Shown here piece after piece: positions 59,215 to 64,000 of a DNA stretch of 64,000 nt. The translations under genes were made by a program, and so were the position numbers. The notes below the pieces were generated by a model that worked only from the letters and a program-made list of their open reading frames with translations, did no database searches and was not told the origin of the DNA. The stretch's first letter is position 1, and each line of letters opens with the position of its first letter. The stretch lies in assembly GCA_947623455.1 (NCBI GenBank), contig OX392545.1, forward strand, positions 22,790,001-22,854,000. Direction: 5' to 3'. This DNA is from Mimachlamys varia. Lineage: Eukaryota > Mollusca > Bivalvia > Pectinida > Pectinidae.

Positions 59215-59420
59215 CTAAAAATTCAAAACTAAATATTGGAACACGACCTTTCCATATTATTTGTGTGGCCGCTTGATTCTAAATAAAAACAAAACATCGT
59301 GATTATTAGTATGATGCCGTGTTTACAGCATTGTGGACAAGATATTAATATGAGGGACACAAAAATAATATATGCATGAAGCTAGCACAGTGAAATAACT
59401 AATACCGAAAGGAAAATAGT

Positions 59421-61740
59421 AACTAGAATTGCAATTGCGAGCAATAGCGGAAGTCACCCCTCCCCGCAAGCCGATCCCCCGCAAACCCTTGTGAAACATG
59501 ATAGTTGATTCCGTAATGTCATAATGATAATACATACCAAATTTGAGCGAAATCGGACAATAGCTAAATTTTGACCAATCAGAGGCCACAAAATGACGGC
59601 CATTTTGTCTGATTTCAAATTCGAAGTTACTGTTGTGTTCGGTGTTTCCTGTTACCCGTTCATACCAATTTTGAGCAAAATCGGACGATATCTGAAATCC
59701 AACCAATCAGAGACCGGGCATTGGCGGCCATTTTGAAAAAATAATTTAGTTTTGACTTCGCTGAATTAACGGCCATCATACAATCATCATATAACACAAG
59801 TTTTATCGCAATCAGCCAAACAGAAAAAAAGTTATAGCGTCACAAATATTCGTTATTTTTTTTGGAAAAGAGGCTGTGGCGGCCATCTTGGATGCGCAAT
59901 CGACCAAAAAAAAGTGTTATGCACATCTACACGTCCCCACCAATAATCCGTCAAAGTTTCATTGGAGCGTGATTAGTCGTTTACGAGATATGCCCCGGAC
60001 AAGAATGAGTGTAGGAATAATAAGAATAATAATAATAACTAGAATTGCAATTGCGAGCAATAGCGGAAGTCACCCCTCCCCGCAAGCCGATCCCCCACAA
60101 TCCCTTGTGAAACATGATAGTTGATTCCGTAATGCCATAATGACCATACATAGCAAATTTGAGCGGAATCGGACAATATCTAAATTTTGACCAATCAGAA
60201 GCCATGAAATGGCGGCCATTTTGTCCGATTCCAAAACCGAAGTAACCGTTGTGTTCGGTGTGGTCTGTTACCCGTTCAAACCAATTTTGAACAAAATCGG
60301 ACGATATCTGAATTCCAACCAATCAGAGACCGGGCATTGGCGGCCATTTTGAAAAAATAATTTAGTTTTGACTTCGTAAAATTAACGGCCATCTTACAAT
60401 TATCATATAACAGAAGTTTCATCGTAATCAACCAAGCAGGAAAAAAGTTATAGCGTCACAAATATTCGTTGTTTTTTTTTTAAAAAGAGGCTGTGGCGGC
60501 CATCTTGGATGCGCAATCGACCCAAAAAAAGTTAATTGCACATCTACACGTACCCACCAATAATCCTTCGAAGTTTCATTGCAGTGTGATTAGTCGTTTT
60601 AGAGATAAGTCGCGGACAAGAATGAGTGTAGGAATAATAATAAGAAGAATAACTAGAATTGCAATTGCGAGCAATAGCGGAAGTCACCCCTCCCCGCAAG
60701 CCGATCCCCCACAAACCCTTGTGAAGCATGATAGTTGATTCCGTAATGTCATAATGAACATACATAGCAAATTTGAGCGAAATCGGACAATATATAAATT
60801 TGGACCAATCAGAAGCCACAAAATGGCGGCCATTTTCTCCAAAGTCCAAAACGATGGTACGATTGTGTTCGCCATGTCCTGTTTCACATTGAAACCAAAT
60901 TTGAAGGAAATTGGTAAATATCTAAATTTCAACCAATCAGAGGCCATAAAATGACAGCCATTTTGTCTGATTTCAAAACCGAAGATACGATTGTGTTCGG
61001 TGTGTCCTGTTACCCGTTCATACAAAATTTGAGCAAAATCGGACGATATCTAAATTTCAACCAATCAGAAAGTAGGCGGTGGCGGCCATTTTGTAAGAAA
61101 TAAATTGACTTTGACCTTGCAGAAATATTTGGCAAAATGAAATCTTCAATTATGTAAATTGTTATGGTAGTGTAAAATGACAAATTAATGCGGAATGTAA
61201 TGATATATAAAAGTCGACCAAACCGAGGCAATAAAATGGCGGCCATTTTGTCGATTTCAAATTCGAAGTTACCGTTGTGTTCGGTGTGTCCTGTTACCCG
61301 TTCATACCAATTTTGAGCAAAATCGGACGATATCTGAAATCCAACCAATCAGAGACCGGGCATTGGCAGCCATTTAAAAAAAAAAATCAGTTTTGACTTC
61401 GCTTATTTAACGGCCATCATACAATCATCATATAACACAAGTTTTATCGTAATCTGCCCAATGGGAAAAAAGTTATAGCGTCACAAATATTCGTTGTTTT
61501 TTTTAAAAAAGAGGCTGTGGCGGCCATCTTGGATGCGCAATCGACCAAAAAAAAGTATGTTGCAAAACTACACGTACCCACCAATAATCCTTCAAAGTTT
61601 CATTGGAATGTGATTAGTCGTTTTAGAGAAACGCCGCGGACAAAAATGAGTGTAGGAATAATAATAAGAATAATAAGAATAACAAAGAAACGGAACAATA
61701 ACAATAAGTCACCCCACTTCGTTGGGGGTGACTTAATTAA
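59421..61740. repeat. Macro-repeat of about 615 bp, three units, ending in a hairpin
   Basis: Units start with aactagaattgcaattgcga at 59421, 60037 and 60651; the last unit is extended to 61680 by internal duplication. Each contains aagtcacccctccccgcaag, repeated caaaatggcggccattttgt-type stretches and gtggcggccatcttggatgc. The array ends with the hairpin gtcacccc-acttcgttg-gggtgac (61709-61733). The ORFs on both strands are repeat products. The plus-strand MAAILDAQSTKKK frame recurs three times. Confidence 0.85.
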
Positions 61741-64000
61741 AACATAATCTTACATAATAATAATAATTAGCTCGTGTTTGGACCGAATTCCAAATGAAAT
61801 ACATTTTCTGAAGGCAAATGTGATTCTAAGAACAAAAATCAAGGTCTCGGTTGTGTTAAATAACCAAAAAGTACCTTAAAACGGCATTTTCCGCTAAATT
61901 TGGCCCATTTCTGCTCAATTTCGCTGCCGCCATTCGACTAATTATAGGAATCTCAACATGGTACGAAATCAAACATTTTCTACATTTTTTAAAACCTTAA
62001 TTGTTTGTACTATTAAACAACAACATATTTTATTCACATCAGGATTTATTCTTTAACATACTGATGCTTTAGTTATATTTTTATTATCGTTTTTAATATT
62101 GAAAAAACATTTCTTATTATTTTTTTGCGAATCGGCACTGAACGCGGGAACAAGTAATGGTGACGTATTTCGGAAAAGTCACGTGATTGCTCGTATAAAA
62201 ATAGAACCGGAAGCAAATGTCATATCAGGTAGCCGCGGTAAACGAAACCAGAGTCGCATCAGGCTCAAAGGAAGACTAGCCAACTCGGAACAGATGCATC
62301 GGATCAACAAAAAGAAACCCATCAAAGAAGACCAAGACCATGGTTTGACGAACGAAGCGATGTGTGGTTGCATTGAGTTGACAGCACTTTTCGGGAAAAC
62401 AAACTGCAAAAGTTTTGTTGGCGAGATAATTTACGGTAGGCCTACACAATGTATACCAATGCAAGTTACCATTACGTACATAACATGTCCGTGCAGTGTG
62501 TGACAGTAGCTTGGATCCCGCAGGCAAAAGAACTTCAAACTAAAGTTTTGACACCGATTCAACAGTGTATCTACATGTAGGTAGGTAGGTAGGCCTAACA
62601 AACTAATGATAATATACAAATGTAACAATACTTAAATAATATGTAAACGGATTATCCGTGATGGAGAGCGCAGTTATAGGCCTACATGTACCACAGGGAC
62701 CTGAAAATTTGTTACTGCAAATTTAAACTACTTTTGGACTTAAACTAGATGTTCAGTCTAATTTTACACTTCTGGGTGGGGTTACATTTGTGTGCATTTA
62801 TAGTAAGTTTCTAAAATAAAAAAAAATATACATCTTTCCAATGGTATCAAGCGTTTTTTCATGCCTCAACTAAAAATATGATTTTTGATGAAAGAAATGT
62901 AGGAAGGGTCGCTTTTTCGACATCGAAGTCTTTCAACTCTTAGCCTTTACAACCATTTTAAAGCCTGAGGGAGCATTTTTATCAAAAATAGATCTAAATC
63001 TCCCAAAAGTGTAAAATTACTTTAAACACCTTAGTTAAAGCTGACAATGCAAGTTAAAAAGCTTTCTTGTTAATATTTTAAAAAAATCTTCTGAGATGCC
63101 CCCTTACAGGTTACTAAGGAATGGCTGCAGACTTTTAGTTTTTGCCTTGCTTGGAAACAATAGTCGGCTTCCTTGGGTATAAAAGGCACCCAGGCCGTCA
63201 AACTGGTTCTCATTGTTGTGATTAAACCGCACGGCGACACTTCTTTAGACCTATATAGCTAGCAATCACATACTTTCATATTATTTTTTTACGATATTTT
63301 CGATCAGTATCATTGACATGGATATTGAAGGTGTAATTATAACGATATTATACAATATGAGCAAAATAAATAAAAAAACCCATTAGATTACGCCAAAATT
63401 CGAGCGAATAAAAAACAAGTACATGAATGACAACGGATAAACCTACCTTAGTATTCAATTGGAACACCATGTCACTAAGAGTAATCAGTTCCTGTGTGAT
63501 AAACATTGCTATAACATCCATTTATTTCCATCAAAATAATTAAGTTCCCCGCACTCGCATGTGTTCGTGCACGTGTTTTACATAATCTAGACTATGCTCG
63601 CGTGTTACACTACATTTTCATTACAAGCGCTTTAGTGGCAAGGCGTAATATTATAGGTAGTATTAGGAGCGAGTACATATATTCTGTTCGGAATGTTTTG
63701 CTCTGCTTCCGAATGTAAAATCAACATGTCGATTATGTATACATAGGTCAGTGTTTTTCCTGGGTATTTTGGGAAAAATTCAATTTGCCAAATTGGGAAA
63801 AAAATTAGCGTGAACAGGTAATAAATTGGGAAAAAAATTTTAACCCAACCACACTCATTAAATCTTCCATGCTAATTAATTTTACAGTGCACAGTGTATC
63901 ATTTAACTTTATGGTATGGTAAACAATGAAAGCAAAGAACTGGGAGTTACATGGTGAGTCGAGTCTGAGTCACAGACTCACTCACTGATATTTCTTTTAA
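61741..64000. other. Right-hand end of the window, no recognised gene
   Basis: The plus frame 62099-62503 (134 codons, basic, KRNQSRIRLKGRL) has no recognised domain, and the opposite strand is also open. A (TAGG)n run is at 62577-62592. Short repeats of attgggaaaaaaatt lie at 63790-63840. Confidence 0.4.
63178..63186 (+). promoter_or_regulatory. TATA-box promoter candidate
   Basis: TATAAAAGG followed about 30 bp later by tcattg, an initiator-like site (about 63209-63214), in a locally GC-richer stretch (ggcacccaggccgtcaaact). None of the Ig genes has a TATA box at this quality. No coding exon can be assigned downstream within the window. Confidence 0.4.

Noticed and set aside
59876..61747. 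MAAILDAQSTKKK ORFs and their antisense frames as genes
   Set aside because: They repeat once per macro-repeat unit with frameshifts; no family features.
62099..62503. 134-residue plus-strand ORF as a coding gene
   Set aside because: No recognisable domain, no clear splice context, and the opposite strand is equally open. Left as uncharacterised.

Overview
The window looks like intron-rich, AT-rich animal nuclear DNA, most likely from a bivalve mollusc. The reasons are GT/AG-bounded exons, tRNA-derived and GGACGT-tailed SINEs, TCCGTCCGTC-rich and AGGTCA-rich repeat families of the kind seen in bivalve genomes, and abundant transposon debris. The species call is inference. There are no prokaryotic-style operons, and almost all long open frames are shadows or repeat ORFs.

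The real genes form a small cluster of related immunoglobulin-domain cell-surface proteins, called here Z, A, B and C. The module is a signal-peptide exon, one 405-nt Ig exon, a second Ig domain split over two exons, one or two short stalk exons, a transmembrane exon and a short cytoplasmic tail. Most introns are phase 1. Z (+) shows only its 3' end (1409-2730). A (+) can be followed from the signal peptide (6714) to alternative tail exons (32212 or 35444); the long version is an open frame of 1293 nt, 430 residues. B (+) has two signal-peptide exons (39961, 41794) created by a 1.84-kb tandem duplication, both Ig domains (45283-49539) and candidate tail exons (51308; 53122 and 54050), but no transmembrane exon that I can find. 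C is on the minus strand, convergent with B (59214 down to 57130), with stalk, membrane and very short tail; its 5' part lies beyond the window or is missing. The Z-A and A-B intervals are paralogous, so A and B arose by duplication.

The tails differ most. Z carries a consensus ITIM-like VEYEGI plus a repeated VYSTTDNYEIP motif that is readable in two frames of the same exon region. A has an LDYSTF tail and a decayed YEIP tail. C has an eight-residue basic stub. This resembles the layout of paired activating/inhibitory receptors, but function is inferred only.

The introns are built from mobile DNA. The 11.6-kb intron of A between the halves of its second Ig domain holds a broken Ty3-type retroelement (minus strand) split by a 3.85-kb TTAA-flanked element with inverted ends. 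That element itself contains a nine-unit 145-bp tandem array rich in nuclear-receptor-type AGGTCA half-sites. Other content: an internally deleted LINE (32432-34475), pogo/Tigger-like MITEs, foldback elements, tRNA-derived SINEs, a family of about 350 bp with a recurrent 77-residue ORF, and a roughly 0.6-kb macro-repeat at 59421-61733. The last 2.2 kb has a TATA-like promoter candidate (63178) and no recognised gene.
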